A DNA stretch of 64,000 nt from a gamma proteobacterium symbiont of Stewartia floridana (GCA_003676145.1 NAUB01000018.1:62001-126000); one strand, 5' to 3'. Shown: positions 26,899 to 37,800, counted from the stretch's first letter. Notes: generated by a model from the sequence alone, not told the origin. A program made the numbers and translations.

Positions 26899-29694
26899 AT
26901 GGCCGTCTATAGACGTGGATCGACAACGATCACCACACTGATACTCACAGTGATTCTGCTTGTGGGCTGTTCCGGTGGGGTGAGTGAAGAGGAGCGTTAT
27001 CAAAACGCACTCACCAGTTATTCCAATCAGGAGTTCAGCAAAGCGATCATCGAGCTCAAGAATCTTCTGCAAGCGAATGGAAAACACCAGGCGGGTCGAA
27101 TACTGCTGGCCAAGTCCTATTTGCAACTGGGCGATGGAATCGCGGCTGAAAAGGAGATCAACAGCGTCAACGAAACGCAAAAGGCAGATCCTGAAGTTCA
27201 GCAGATCGTTCTCGATGCCTGGCGTCTGCAGGGTAAACACAAACAGATTGTCGAGCGCTATGAGGCGGATGATTTTAGCGCGCTGGAACAGCGACCGCTG
27301 ATTCAGACGGTCGCTGATGCCTATATCTACCTGCGTCAGCCTGAAAAAGCCGACAATCTGGCTGAGACCCTGCTGAAAACGGATGCCGGGAATGCGCATG
27401 CGCTGGTGGTACGCGCCAAAGCGGCAAGCATGCGTGACCGCGATGAGCAGGCGATCGAGTTTCTCAACAAAGCGATCGCTCTCGATGGTGAGAATCCACA
27501 GGCTTGGCGTGCTCTGGGTGGTATCCAGTCCAAGTCGCAGCAGTTCGATCAGGCGATAGAGTCTCTGAAAAGGGCGGTCTCCCTCAGACGGCCGGATGAC
27601 TCCAAACAGGAGCAATTCCTCACCCAGACATCACTGGTTCAAATGCTGATTTTGAAATCCAGATTCAGCGAGAGTAAACAGTATCTCGGTGAGCTCAAGC
27701 GTGAGTTCAGCAGCCATCCGATCGTTGTCTATTTGTCCGGTCTGCACAACTACATCGACAAAAAGTATGAGCTGGCAAAAACAGAGTTGACGGATGCGCA
27801 CAACGCCATGCCAAACCACTTACCGACCATATTGCTGCTGGGAGCAACCCACTTTGCGGATAACAACCTGGAACAGGCCAATGTTCTGCTGTCGCGCTAC
27901 GTCAATCAGGTACCGACTCATCTGCAGGCGAGAAAACTGCTCGGCGAGATCAAACTGCGCTTGAACAAACCCCAGGAAGCCCTCTCCGTCCTCAAATCCT
28001 CAAGCGATCAGCAGAAGGATCACCAACTGCTCTCGATGATCGGTGCTGCCGCCAGTCAATCCGGAGATTTTCTGCAAGGGGTCGAATACCTGAAAAAGGC
28101 GGTCAAATCCAATCCTGAAAATACCCAGATCCGACAGGAGTTGGCGAAGCTCTATCTGAATCAGGGTGCAGTGGACGATGCGATCGCAGAGCTTGAACAG
28201 ATGGACAGTACGTCCGGTAAGAGCACCACCAATCTGTTGATTCTCTCCTATCTGAAGAAACAGGATCTCGCGGCGGCCAGAAACAAGTCTGATCAAGTGT
28301 TTGCCGACAACCAGAACCTGTCAGCAACAGACTATTACCTGCGTGCCGTGATCGAGTTGCAATCCGGTAACCGGCATGAAGCGAGAGAGAATCTGCGCAA
28401 TGCGGTTGAAGTGAACAGAGCCTATGTACCGGCGCTGGTGGCGCTGGGTCGGATGGATCTTGAGGATGGCCGATTGAGCGAGGGCGGTGATCGGCTCGAT
28501 CTGGTCCTGGCGACTGACCCGGAGAATACGCACGCCTTGTTGCTGCTGGCACAAATCAGTGAGCGCTCCGGTCAACAGAGAGAGGCGTTGAAATGGATAG
28601 ACCGGGCTGCAACATCCTCACGCAACCCGACACTGCCGATCATAATCGCCAGCCGTTACTACCTGCGAACCAAACAGCCGGAAAAGGCTGCCAGATACCT
28701 GCAAAACAAAGCACTCCTGGAAACTGAGAATCCGACCCTGCTGTCGCTGATCGCGGAGATGAATCAGCAGTCGGGTGATTATCAACAGGCGGGGGCGACA
28801 ATTGAGCGGATGATCCGATTGAATCCGCAAAACCAGGAGGCCTATCTGCAATTGGCCGATCTGCAGAGAAAGCAGGGGGACTATGGCGCCGCCATGTCGA
28901 CCCTCGATGGACTCAAGCCATTGCCGCAAAAGGGTATGCTGCTGAAGTACAAGCTGGCGCTGGAGAGCGGACAGTATGACGTCGCTGAGTCGGTAGCCAA
29001 GCAACTGAGTGCGGATTCAAAGAGCAAATATCTCGGTGTGGTATTGAGTGCCGGTGTACTGCAGGCGAAAGGCAGGCCACAGTCGGCCATTTCCCTGCTG
29101 AAAAAAAATCTGACGCCTGAGGCGCCATTCTATCTTTACCGAAAACTGGCCGACATGTACGTCATGAGTGGCAATCTCAATGCGGCGACAGAGGTCCTGC
29201 AGCGGAAAATCGATTCCCAGCCTGGTGGAGACAAGCAGGCGAAACTGGCACTGGCGATGATTCTGCAAACCAATGAAAAACCGCAAGAAGCAATAAAACT
29301 CTATGATGAACTATTATCAGATGAACCGGATAATGTAATCGCCCTGAATAATGCGGCATTGCTTGTTTACGAGAAGAACCCGCAGAAAGGGCTCGATTTC
29401 GCCCGCAGGGCCTATGATCGGGTCGGTGATTCGTCCCTGGCGGTGATCGACACCTATGCCTGGCTCACCTTTCGGGAGGGGGATTCCAAATCTGCTCTGA
29501 AGTTACTTGAGCCAATTATGCAAAGAGCCTCTGATCCATCCATCCGCTACCACTACGCCGCTGTGTTGAAGGCTGAGGGTCGAAACAAGGAGGCGCAGGA
29601 AATTCTCCAGGCAATTCTGGATAATAACCAACAATTTGAAGAATCCAGTGAAGCCAAGCAGCTATTAAGTGAGTTATCATCTGCAAATGGCTGA
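26899..29694 (+). CDS. prsT: XrtA/PEP-CTERM system TPR-repeat lipoprotein PrsT
   Basis: Very large TPR lipoprotein (931 residues) of the XrtA system. A signal peptide ends in lipobox LVGC (C24), and nearly the whole mature chain is made of consecutive 34-residue TPR units (for example AIEFLNKAIALDGENPQAWRALG and AIELEQM-type helices), closing with the typical DNVIALNNAALLVYEKNP and DTYAWLTFREGD stretches. TPR solenoids bind proteins, so a scaffold role in export or assembly of polysaccharide or PEP-CTERM proteins is likely, but unproven. The ATG at 26899 has GGAGA 5 nt upstream; a TTG four codons earlier is less likely. Confidence 0.92.
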   Translation: MAVYRRGSTTITTLILTVILLVGCSGGVSEEERYQNALTSYSNQEFSKAIIELKNLLQANGKHQAGRILLAKSYLQLGDGIAAEKEINSVNETQKADPEVQQIVLDAWRLQGKHKQIVERYEADDFSALEQRPLIQTVADAYIYLRQPEKADNLAETLLKTDAGNAHALVVRAKAASMRDRDEQAIEFLNKAIALDGENPQAWRALGGIQSKSQQFDQAIESLKRAVSLRRPDDSKQEQFLTQTSLVQMLILKSRFSESKQYLGELKREFSSHPIVVYLSGLHNYIDKKYELAKTELTDAHNAMPNHLPTILLLGATHFADNNLEQANVLLSRYVNQVPTHLQARKLLGEIKLRLNKPQEALSVLKSSSDQQKDHQLLSMIGAAASQSGDFLQGVEYLKKAVKSNPENTQIRQELAKLYLNQGAVDDAIAELEQMDSTSGKSTTNLLILSYLKKQDLAAARNKSDQVFADNQNLSATDYYLRAVIELQSGNRHEARENLRNAVEVNRAYVPALVALGRMDLEDGRLSEGGDRLDLVLATDPENTHALLLLAQISERSGQQREALKWIDRAATSSRNPTLPIIIASRYYLRTKQPEKAARYLQNKALLETENPTLLSLIAEMNQQSGDYQQAGATIERMIRLNPQNQEAYLQLADLQRKQGDYGAAMSTLDGLKPLPQKGMLLKYKLALESGQYDVAESVAKQLSADSKSKYLGVVLSAGVLQAKGRPQSAISLLKKNLTPEAPFYLYRKLADMYVMSGNLNAATEVLQRKIDSQPGGDKQAKLALAMILQTNEKPQEAIKLYDELLSDEPDNVIALNNAALLVYEKNPQKGLDFARRAYDRVGDSSLAVIDTYAWLTFREGDSKSALKLLEPIMQRASDPSIRYHYAAVLKAEGRNKEAQEILQAILDNNQQFEESSEAKQLLSELSSANG

Positions 29695-29773
29695 TTATGG
29701 GTTGCTGTGAAGAGGCCCTAAGCAACAAGAACCGGGAACAGTTCTCGAACTCGAAAAATTACAGGAAAGTGTT

Positions 29774-30421
29774 ATGTTATCAGTAGATTATATGAAAATT
29801 ACAAGTTTTTTCGCGGCCCTCGGTCTGATGCTGTTGACGGCATGTTCAAGCACCCCTGAAATGAATGCGGCCACTTCAACCGGCGGCGGCTCTGACGGTT
29901 CGACCTCGGCCTCTTCGCCACTCTACCTGATTGGCCCCGGTGACACGCTGAATGTATTTGTCTGGGGAGACCAGGAGCTGACGACCGATGTGGTGGTTCG
30001 TCCCGATGGCCTGATAACCACCCCGTTGGTGGAAGATCTGCAGGCCAGTGGCAAAACTCCGACAGAGTTGGCCAGAAACCTGGAGTCCAGGCTCTCCAAG
30101 TTTGTCAAAAACCCAAAGGTCACCGTCAGCGTACGGCAGTTTGTCGGTCGCTATACCGAACAGGTTCGTGTCGTCGGGCAGGCCTCCCAGCCCCAGTCCC
30201 TGCCGTTTCGTGAAGGTATGACGTTGCTGGATGTGATCATCGAAGTTGGCGGTTTGACCGAATTCGCTTCAGGCAACAGTGCGACGATCGTGCGTAAGAT
30301 CGACGGTAAGACCTCCCAATACCGGGTCAGACTGGATGACCTGATTCGTGACGGCGATATTTCAGCCAATGTCAGAATGATGCCGGGTGATGTGTTGATC
30401 ATTCCGGAAACCTGGTTTTAA
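29774..30421 (+). CDS. XrtA-associated polysaccharide export lipoprotein (Wza-like)
   Basis: Outer-membrane polysaccharide export protein of 215 residues. A lipoprotein signal (LLTAC, C24) is followed by a poly_export domain (about 50-125, with YLIGPGDTLNVFVWGDQELT and VRPDGLITTPLVEDLQA) and a SLBB-like domain (about 130-215, with VVGQASQPQSLPFREGMTLL and MMPGDVLIIPE). It lacks the C-terminal transmembrane helix of Wza. It lies 79 bp after prsT, with AGGAAA before the ATG, and 56 bp before the tyrosine kinase gene, the order seen in XrtA exopolysaccharide loci but without the chain-length determinant gene often found between them. Confidence 0.9.
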   Translation: MLSVDYMKITSFFAALGLMLLTACSSTPEMNAATSTGGGSDGSTSASSPLYLIGPGDTLNVFVWGDQELTTDVVVRPDGLITTPLVEDLQASGKTPTELARNLESRLSKFVKNPKVTVSVRQFVGRYTEQVRVVGQASQPQSLPFREGMTLLDVIIEVGGLTEFASGNSATIVRKIDGKTSQYRVRLDDLIRDGDISANVRMMPGDVLIIPETWF

Positions 30422-30477
30422 TCGTTCGATCGGGACTATATTCAGACAAGGTGCTAATGAATTTGGAATTGGTTTAA

Positions 30478-31425
30478 ATGAGCAGCATAGAAAAAGCGAT
30501 TGAACGTCTCGAGAAATCCAAAGCTGAGAAGAAGTCTGTGGATCGGTCAGCTGTGGAGGTTGAGCCGGAAAAAACGGCAACACCCGAGGCAGCACCAAGC
30601 GAAACAGTCGCTGCTTCCCAGCCGGTGGAGGAGAAGGTTTCTGCAGCAGCGGAGGAGAAGGCTTCTCCAGCGGTGGAGGAGACCGTCAATGAGAGCAATG
30701 AAGAGGCAAAACGGATCAACCTCGATTATGAGGCGCTCTCCAGCAACGGCTTCATCGTGCCACACTCCGGTAATAAGCAACTCTCTGAAGAGTACCGGAT
30801 CATCAAAAGGCCGTTGATTCGCAACGCCTTGGGAAAGGGGGCTGCACCGATTACCCATGGAAACCTGGTCTCAATCGCCAGTTCCCTGCCGTCCGAAGGC
30901 AAAACCTTCACCGCCATGAATCTGGCCCTGAGTATTGCGACCGAGCTGGATACCACCGTGCTGCTGATCGACGGGGATGTGCTGAAATACTCCCTGAGCC
31001 GTCTGCTCGGAATCCAAAACGAGCCGGGATTGATCGATCTGTTGAGTCAAAAAGAGTGCAATGTGAGTGACGTCATCATTCATACTCAGATACCCCGTTT
31101 GAAATTGATCGCAGCAGGGCATCGCTCGGAAAAATCAACCGAGCTGCTGGCCAGTAAAGAGATGGAGCGTTTGCTGGATGAGTTGTCCAATCGCTACAGC
31201 GACCGGATCATCATTTTTGATTCATCACCGATTCTGGCAACCAGTGAAGCAGCGGTTCTGAATCAGCACATGGGACAGATCCTGTTGGTTGTCGAGGCCG
31301 GTGAAACCCCGGTAGACGCCATCAAGGACTCGCTCTCCCGTCTCGATCAGGAGAAGGCGATCGGACTGGTGTTGAACAAAAGCCGGGAAGATAAAGGTTC
31401 CAACTACTACGGAACCTACTACTAG
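30478..31425 (+). CDS. XrtA-associated tyrosine autokinase
   Basis: Cytoplasmic BY-kinase of 315 residues, probably controlling polysaccharide polymerisation. An Ala/Glu-rich N-terminal linker (about 20-80) precedes the kinase core: Walker A SSLPSEGKT (135-143), Walker A' VLLIDGD (161-167), Walker B IIIFDSSPIL and the C-terminal tyrosine cluster (Y310, Y311, Y314, Y315), the autophosphorylation site. The membrane chain-length activator that such separate kinases need is not encoded in the window. It is the last gene of the PEP-CTERM block here. Confidence 0.9.
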   Translation: MSSIEKAIERLEKSKAEKKSVDRSAVEVEPEKTATPEAAPSETVAASQPVEEKVSAAAEEKASPAVEETVNESNEEAKRINLDYEALSSNGFIVPHSGNKQLSEEYRIIKRPLIRNALGKGAAPITHGNLVSIASSLPSEGKTFTAMNLALSIATELDTTVLLIDGDVLKYSLSRLLGIQNEPGLIDLLSQKECNVSDVIIHTQIPRLKLIAAGHRSEKSTELLASKEMERLLDELSNRYSDRIIIFDSSPILATSEAAVLNQHMGQILLVVEAGETPVDAIKDSLSRLDQEKAIGLVLNKSREDKGSNYYGTYY

Positions 31426-31763
31426 GGCCTGGTACACCGAACAACCAGGCGTAGTGGCTGGTGTGCCCGGTGGTCCGTTTGAAAAAAGAACAAGATAGCT
31501 GCTCTGAGAGCCGTTGATACAGCCGTAAAAAGCCGTTTTTGCTTGCTAGACAGTATATTAATTACTGCTAAAATTGTGAAAATAATCCCAAAATAAACGA
31601 TTACATCCACTTAAAACGACCTGTTTTTATCCCCTTGTTGAAGCCTGAATTGTCTATCGGGATATGAATGATATAGTCGGTAACATACTGAAATTAAACA
31701 GTTAATATTTTTTAATTTTTTTGGGCTATGCTGGATTCGACCCCCTCTTAGAACGGCTAGGCA

Positions 31764-31790
31764 AGGACTTGTCGCAACTTGTGAAGTCCT
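31764..31790. repeat. Inverted repeat overlapping the pnt -35 region
   Basis: AGGACTT (31764-31770) and AAGTCCT (about 31784-31790) are perfect 7-bp arms around a 13-bp centre. The right arm begins at the end of the candidate -35. It could be an operator or an RNA hairpin. Confidence 0.4.
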
Positions 31791-31807
31791 CTGTTTGGCT
31801 GGATAAT
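31779..31807 (+). promoter_or_regulatory. Candidate sigma-70 promoter of the pnt operon
   Basis: TTGTGA (31779-31784) and GATAAT (31802-31807) are spaced by 17 bp, with four and five matches to the consensus. It would give a leader of about 50 nt before pntAA. Confidence 0.45.
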
Positions 31808-31865
31808 GCAGCGCAATCTGAAGTATATGATTTCATTAGACATAAATTTGGCTGAGTAAAAAAAC

Positions 31866-32960
31866 ATGAAAATAGGCCTGTTAAAGGAGTCGGTGGCGGG
31901 AGAGCGCAGGGTTGCTCTGTCACCTGACATTACTAAAAAACTGATCGCGAAGGGCTTTGAAGTCCATGTCACTGCAGGTGCAGGCGAGCATGCCCATTTT
32001 TCCGATGCTCTCTACAGCGAGGCGGGTGCGCAGATTGTTTCAGCAGCAGATGCACTGAAAGCGGACATTCTGGTACGGGTGCGCAAACCATCGGCTGATG
32101 AGGTGGCGGATCTACCGAACGGGGCGATTCTGATATCGCATATTGAATCCTGTGAACAGGATGAGACCCTGCAACAGATTCTGGCGAAAGAGGTTGTGTT
32201 TCTCGCCATGGAGCGGATACCCCGGATCTCCAGAGCCCAGGCAATGGATGCCTTGTCCTCTCAAAGCAATATTGCCGGTTATCGAGCGGTGATCGAGGCG
32301 GGTGCCCACTACGGTCGCTTTCTGCCTCTGATGATGACCTCGGCAGGCTCGGCCAAACCGGCAAGATTGGTTGTACTGGGTGCCGGCGTTGCCGGTCTGC
32401 AGGCCATCGCCACGGCGAAACGGCTGGGTGCAGAGGTGTTCGCCTATGACATAAGGCCTGAGACCAAAGAGCAGATCGAATCCCTCGGCGCCAAAGCGAT
32501 CGAACTGGATATCGGTGAGAGTGGCTCCGGTGAAGGCGGATACGCAAAAGAGTTGTCCGATGAGGCCAAGGCAAAACAGCAGCAGGCGTTGGCCGATGAG
32601 CTGAGCAAAGCCCACATCATCATCACTACCGCATTGATCCCCTGTCGTCCCGCGCCGACCCTGGTGACCGAAGAGGTCATCAAGAACATGCGTGAGGGCT
32701 CAGTGGTCATCGACCTGGCGGCGGCGAACGGAGGTAATTGCCCGCTGACCGAGGCTGACAAGGTGGTGGTCAAGCATGGCGTCACTCTGGTAGGGCATAC
32801 CAACTACCCTTCGATGGTGCCATCGGATGCCAGTGCCTTCTATGGAGGCAACATAATGAACCTGCTGAATATCATGGTGGAAAAAACGGATGAAGGTCTG
32901 GTCCTGAAAGATCTGGAAGAGGACGAGATTACATCGGCAATGCGCCTCAAACCTGAGTGA
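31866..32960 (+). CDS. pntAA: NAD(P) transhydrogenase subunit alpha part 1 (PntAA)
   Basis: Soluble NAD(H)-binding subunit (dI) of the proton-translocating transhydrogenase, which uses the proton gradient to make NADPH from NADH. The 364 residues match the alanine dehydrogenase/PNT family: [20 protein letters not shown] at the N terminus, the NAD-binding glycine-rich [20 protein letters not shown] (about 170-190), and [16 protein letters not shown]. It ends before any membrane segment, so the alpha subunit is split, as in Rhodospirillum, and pntAB encodes the membrane part 62 bp downstream. Confidence 0.95.
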   Translation: MKIGLLKESVAGERRVALSPDITKKLIAKGFEVHVTAGAGEHAHFSDALYSEAGAQIVSAADALKADILVRVRKPSADEVADLPNGAILISHIESCEQDETLQQILAKEVVFLAMERIPRISRAQAMDALSSQSNIAGYRAVIEAGAHYGRFLPLMMTSAGSAKPARLVVLGAGVAGLQAIATAKRLGAEVFAYDIRPETKEQIESLGAKAIELDIGESGSGEGGYAKELSDEAKAKQQQALADELSKAHIIITTALIPCRPAPTLVTEEVIKNMREGSVVIDLAAANGGNCPLTEADKVVVKHGVTLVGHTNYPSMVPSDASAFYGGNIMNLLNIMVEKTDEGLVLKDLEEDEITSAMRLKPE

Positions 32961-33021
32961 TGATCAATCACAGGGTGTTGAGAAAAACGCAATTCAACAA
33001 ATAACGATAAAGAGTGATCCT

Positions 33022-33309
33022 ATGCCTGACACACTAGTCGCACTATATGTATTTGTTCTCTCCTGCTTCATCGGCTATTGGGTGATCTGGGGGGTAACCC
33101 CGTCACTGCATACTCCGTTGGTGGCACTGACCAATGCGATATCCGGAATAATTATCGTCGGCGCACTGCTGGTAACCGGTCTTGAGTCGGTTGGCACAGC
33201 GGCAGAGATTTTTGGCTTTATTGCGGTGCTATTGGCCTCAATCAATGTCTTCGGCGGATTCCTGGTAACCAATCGCATGCTAGCCATGTTCAAGAAAAAA
33301 GATAAGTGA
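33022..33309 (+). CDS. pntAB: NAD(P) transhydrogenase subunit alpha part 2 (PntAB)
   Basis: Small membrane subunit (dII, alpha portion) of 95 residues with three predicted helices: [34 protein letters not shown] and [20 protein letters not shown]. The motif [19 protein letters not shown] is conserved in transhydrogenases. It is followed 11 bp later by pntB. Confidence 0.94.
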   Translation: MPDTLVALYVFVLSCFIGYWVIWGVTPSLHTPLVALTNAISGIIIVGALLVTGLESVGTAAEIFGFIAVLLASINVFGGFLVTNRMLAMFKKKDK

Positions 33310-33320
33310 GAACCTGAGCA

Positions 33321-34721
33321 ATGGAGATTTCAGCAAATACACAGTCGATCGCTTACCTGATTTCAGCGGTTCTGTTCATTCTGGCCCTGAAGGGCCTGAC
33401 ACATCCCGCTTCGGCAAGACGCGGCAACTATCTCGGTATGATCGGTATGGCGATTGCCATACTGGCGACCCTGCTTGGCAGTGAGGTTCAATCCTACGGT
33501 TTCATCATTGCCGGCGTTGCTGCCGGTGCCCTGATCGGTTTCGTAGTCGCCTCTCGGGTCGAGATGACCGCCATGCCTCAACTGGTCGCCGCGTTACACA
33601 GTTTCGTGGGTATGGCCGCGGTACTCGTGGCGATCGGTACCTACCTCAATCATGATGCTGCCGGCACACTCAACCCGGTGATGATGGGTGAGTTGTCCGC
33701 CGGAATCATCATCGGTGCGATCACCTTCTCCGGCTCGGTGGTGGCATTCGCCAAACTGCAGGGTCTGGTCAGCGGCGCACCGGTCAAATTCAAAGGCCAG
33801 CATATGCTGAATGCCGCCATCGCGGTGGCCACAGTTCTGCTGGGTATCCATTTCGGTATGACCGAGAGCATGACCTCGCTGGTGCTGATGACCCTGCTGG
33901 CCTTCATCCTCGGCTTTACCCTGATCATTCCGATCGGCGGTGCGGACATGCCGGTAATCATCTCCATGCTCAACAGCTACTCCGGATGGGCCGCGGCAGC
34001 CACCGGTTTCACCCTGGGTAATCTGCTGTTGATCATCGTCGGTGCATTGGTCGGTTTCTCCGGTGCCATCCTCTCGTTCATCATGTGCCGGGCGATGAAT
34101 CGTTCGATCATCAACGTGGTGTTCGGTGGCTTCGGTAGCGAAAGCGGCGGTGAAGCGAGTGCGGTCGGGCAGGCTGCGCAAAAAGGTGTGAAGTCCGCCT
34201 CTGTGGATGATGCTATCTACTGGATGGAGGACGCGGGCAAAGTGATCATCGTACCCGGTTACGGTATGGCGGTAGCCCAGGCTCAGCATGCGTTGAAAGA
34301 GATGATGGAACTGCTCGAAGATCGCAATGTGGAGGTCAAGTTCGCCATTCATCCGGTTGCCGGTCGTATGCCCGGACACATGAATGTACTGCTGGCTGAG
34401 GCGGATATTCCCTACGATCACGTGCAGGAGATGGATGAGATCAACCCGGAATTCCCGACAGCCGATGTGACTCTGGTGGTCGGCGCCAACGACGTGGTCA
34501 ATCCGGCCGCCAAGTCGGACTCCTCCAGTCCCATCTACGGCATGCCGATTCTGGACGCCTCCAAGTCACGCCAGGTCTACTTCCTCAAGCGCTCCATGAG
34601 TCCCGGTTATTCCGGGGTGGATAACCTGCTCTTCTATCAGGATAATACCTCTCTGATCTTTGGCGATGCCAAGGATACGATAGAGGGCATGGTTTCTGCG
34701 CTCAAAGGGGGCGGTCATTGA
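33321..34721 (+). CDS. pntB: NAD(P) transhydrogenase subunit beta
   Basis: Membrane and NADP(H)-binding subunit, 466 residues. The N-terminal part has about nine hydrophobic helices forming the proton channel (with MPQLVAALHSFVGMAAVLVA and GGADMPVIISMLNSYSGWAA). The C-terminal dIII domain (about 290-466) has the NADP-binding VPGYGMAVAQAQHAL, HPVAGRMPGHMNVLLAEA and VGANDVVNPAA. It closes the operon, and an intrinsic terminator follows. Confidence 0.96.
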   Translation: MEISANTQSIAYLISAVLFILALKGLTHPASARRGNYLGMIGMAIAILATLLGSEVQSYGFIIAGVAAGALIGFVVASRVEMTAMPQLVAALHSFVGMAAVLVAIGTYLNHDAAGTLNPVMMGELSAGIIIGAITFSGSVVAFAKLQGLVSGAPVKFKGQHMLNAAIAVATVLLGIHFGMTESMTSLVLMTLLAFILGFTLIIPIGGADMPVIISMLNSYSGWAAAATGFTLGNLLLIIVGALVGFSGAILSFIMCRAMNRSIINVVFGGFGSESGGEASAVGQAAQKGVKSASVDDAIYWMEDAGKVIIVPGYGMAVAQAQHALKEMMELLEDRNVEVKFAIHPVAGRMPGHMNVLLAEADIPYDHVQEMDEINPEFPTADVTLVVGANDVVNPAAKSDSSSPIYGMPILDASKSRQVYFLKRSMSPGYSGVDNLLFYQDNTSLIFGDAKDTIEGMVSALKGGGH

Positions 34722-34743
34722 GGCCGGCCTGAGGCGCAAAAAC

Positions 34744-34767
34744 AGCGGGCTTCGGCCCGCTTTTTTC
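34744..34767 (+). terminator. Rho-independent terminator of the pnt operon
   Basis: Perfect 7-bp stem AGCGGGC/GCCCGCT closed by the stable loop TTCG and followed by a run of T. It lies 23 nt after the pntB stop. Confidence 0.9.
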
Positions 34768-34790
34768 GTTATAGCGGATTGTTTTTTTAA

Positions 34791-34825
34791 CCCGCAACCG
34801 TACAAGGCTCTGTAAAGGTTGCGGG
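34791..34825 (+). repeat. Hairpin upstream of hrpA
   Basis: CCCGCAACC (34791-34799) and GGTTGCGGG (34817-34825) form a perfect 9-bp stem with a 17-nt loop, 33 nt before the hrpA start. No T run follows, so it is not a standard terminator. It may be a leader structure of hrpA mRNA or a binding site. Confidence 0.5.
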
Positions 34826-34858
34826 TATCACTTATTCAGGTGCAACAGAACCGGACAG

Positions 34859-37800
34859 ATGCACGAAGGCTCAGACAACAAATCACCCCTGATGGATGAT
34901 CTGCCGGAACCGGCGGAGCTGGAGCTCTGCATGCAGGCGGATCGCCGCCGTTTCCGGCAGCGTCTGAAAGGGGTGCAGAAGCGACTGGTCAGTGGTGCCG
35001 ATTACAGCCAGGCAGCGCTCAAGCTTGTGCAGCAGATCAGAGCCTCACAACAGCGTCTGCAGCAACGCCAGGCAAGTCTGCCAGCGCCGGCTTTTCCCGC
35101 CGAGCTGCCGGTCAGTCAGCGTGTGGATGAGATCAAGAAACTGATTTCAGAAAATCAGGTGGTGATCCTGTGTGGTGAGACCGGTTCCGGCAAATCGACA
35201 CAACTGCCGAAGATCTGTCTCAGCCTCGGCAGAGGTGTCTCAGGCTATATCGGTCATACCCAGCCCCGCCGCATGGCAGCCCGCTCGCTGGCAGCCAGGG
35301 TGGCCTCGGAGCTCGACTCGAGGACTGGCGAGCATGTGGGCTATAAGGTGCGCTTCAGCGACCGGGTTGGACCGAATACCCACATCAAACTGATGACCGA
35401 CGGTATCCTGCTGGCCGAGATTCAGAAGGACCCCTATCTCAATCAGTACGATACCCTGATCATCGACGAAGCCCATGAGCGGAGTCTTAATATCGATTTC
35501 ATTCTCGGCTATTTGAAACAGCTGCTACCGAAACGCCCAGAGCTGAAGCTGATCGTTACCTCGGCAACCATCGACCCTGAGCGCTTTGCCGAGCACTTCA
35601 GCCAGGCTCCAATCATCGAGGTGTCCGGCCGTACCTACCCGGTCGAGGTCCACTATCGGTGCCAGGAGGAGGAGCCGGAAAATGAGCGGGACGATCCGAT
35701 GCAGCAGGGGATTGTGGACGCGGTGGATGAGCTCTCAAGACACTCCCAGGGGGACATACTGGTGTTCCTCAGTGGTGAACGGGAGATTCGTGAGACCGCT
35801 GAGAATCTGCGCAAGCACAAACTGAAGGCCACAGAACTGGTGCCGCTCTACGCCCGTCTGAGTGCCCAGGAGCAGGCACGGGTCTTCAAGTCTCACGCCA
35901 GTCGACGCATCGTGCTGGCCACCAATGTGGCCGAGACCTCTCTGACGGTGCCCGGTATCCGTTACGTGATCGATACCGGATTCGCCCGTATCAGTCGCTA
36001 CAGCCATCGCAGTAAGGTGCAGCGACTGCCGATCGAACGGGTCTCCCAGGCGTCCGCCAACCAACGCAAAGGGCGTTGCGGACGGGTTGCCGCCGGCATC
36101 TGTATCCGGCTCTACAGCGAGCAGGATTTCGATGACCGCCCAGCCTTTACCGAGCCCGAGATACAGCGAACCAATCTGGCTTCGGTGATTCTGCAGATGA
36201 AGCTGCTGGGGCTAGGGGATATCAGTCAGTTTCCTTTTATCGATCCGCCCGACAATCGTCTGATCAAAGATGGCTACCGGGTGCTGGAGGAGATCGGTGC
36301 GGTGGATGGGGATCGCCGGGTGACCCGATTGGGGCGCCAGCTCTCCCGTCTGCCGGTTGATCCTCGAATCGGCAGAATGTTGCTGGAGGCGGCACACCAC
36401 CACTGTCTCAATGAAGTGATGGTGATCGCTGCCGCACTGAGTGTGCAGGATCCACGTGACCGGCCAGTGGATAAGCAGCAGCAGGCCGATCAAGCGCATG
36501 CCAAGCATCAACATGAGGCGTCCGATTTCATGGGCTACCTGAGCTTGTGGCAGGAGGTCGAGTCCCAGCGCAAGCACCTTTCGAAACGGAAATTTCACAG
36601 CTGGTGCAAACAGCACTTCCTCTCCTGGAACCGAATCCAGGAGTGGCACGACATCCATGCCCAGTTACGTGGCCAGATGCACGAGATGGGCTATCGTGAG
36701 AACAGTGCGGAAGCGGGTTACCAGGAGATCCATATGGCGCTGCTCAGCGGTCTGCTGAGTCATATTGGATTCAAGGGCAAATCCCATGACTACCTTGGCG
36801 CACGCAACAGCCACTTTTTCATCTACCCGGGATCCGGGCTTTTCAAGAAGCAGCCGAAGTGGGTGCTGGCTGCCGAACTGGTGGAGACCAGCAAGCTGTA
36901 TGGCAGGACCATCGCCCAGATCCAACCGGAGTGGATCGAAAAGTCGGCCGGTCATCTGTTGAAGCGCAGCTACTCGGAACCCCATTGGGAGAAGCGGCGG
37001 GGACAGGTGGCCGGTTATGAGAAGGTGACCCTGTTCGGCATCACCATCGTGCCGCGCAGAAAGATCAATTTCAGTCCTGTGGATCCAGTGGTGGCGAGAG
37101 AGATCTTCATTCGTTCGGCGCTGGTGGATGGGGATTTTCATACCCGTGCCCCGTTCTGGCGACACAATCAGGCGTTGATCGCCGACATCCACGCCCTGGA
37201 GGCCAAGTCACGACGACGGGATATTCTGGTGGATGAGGAGCGTATCTACAGCTTTTATGATCAGCGGATCCCAGAGGGTGTCTCCACCACCCCCGGGTTT
37301 GAAAAATGGCTGCGTAACCAGACTAAAAAACAGCCCAAACTGCTCTATCTGCGAGAACAGGATCTGATGCGGGATGCCTCGCAGCAGGTTTCAGCCGAAC
37401 AGTTTCCCGATCGATTCAACCTGAATGGCATGCAGTTGCCTCTGGAGTACCAGTTCGAACCGGGCAGCCAAACCGATGGGGTAACCCTGGTGGTACCCCA
37501 GGATGTACTGAACCAGGTCAGTGACGCCCGCCTGCAGTGGCTGGTGCCCGGTCTGTTGCGTGAGCGGGTGATCATGTTGATCCGGGGTCTGCCGAAGGCG
37601 TTGCGTCGCTCCTTTGTTCCGGTGCCTGATTTTGCCGATGCCTGTCTCAAAGGCGTCACGCCCAGCGACCGGCCCCTGGTGCAAGTGCTTGGTGAGCGAT
37701 TGAAAGAGTTGACCGGAGTTCATGTACCTGAGGATGCGTGGAGTCAAAGCGAGATACCGGCACACCTGCAGATGCGGCTAAAAGTCGTTGACGAGGCGGG

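Larger units (their letters stand above)
31426..31865. other. AT-rich intergenic region before pntAA
   Basis: No gene seen in about 440 bp. It begins with a CCTGGT/ACCAGG hairpin just after the kinase gene and becomes strongly AT-rich from about 31540 to 31730, unlike the flanking genes. The proximal 100 bp upstream of pntAA carry a promoter candidate and an inverted repeat (separate entries). The AT-rich stretch could be a remnant of lost exopolysaccharide genes or a regulatory region. Confidence 0.4.

Noticed and set aside
31500-31730. AT-rich stretch as a replication origin or attachment site
   Set aside because: No DnaA boxes, iterons or flanking integrase were seen.
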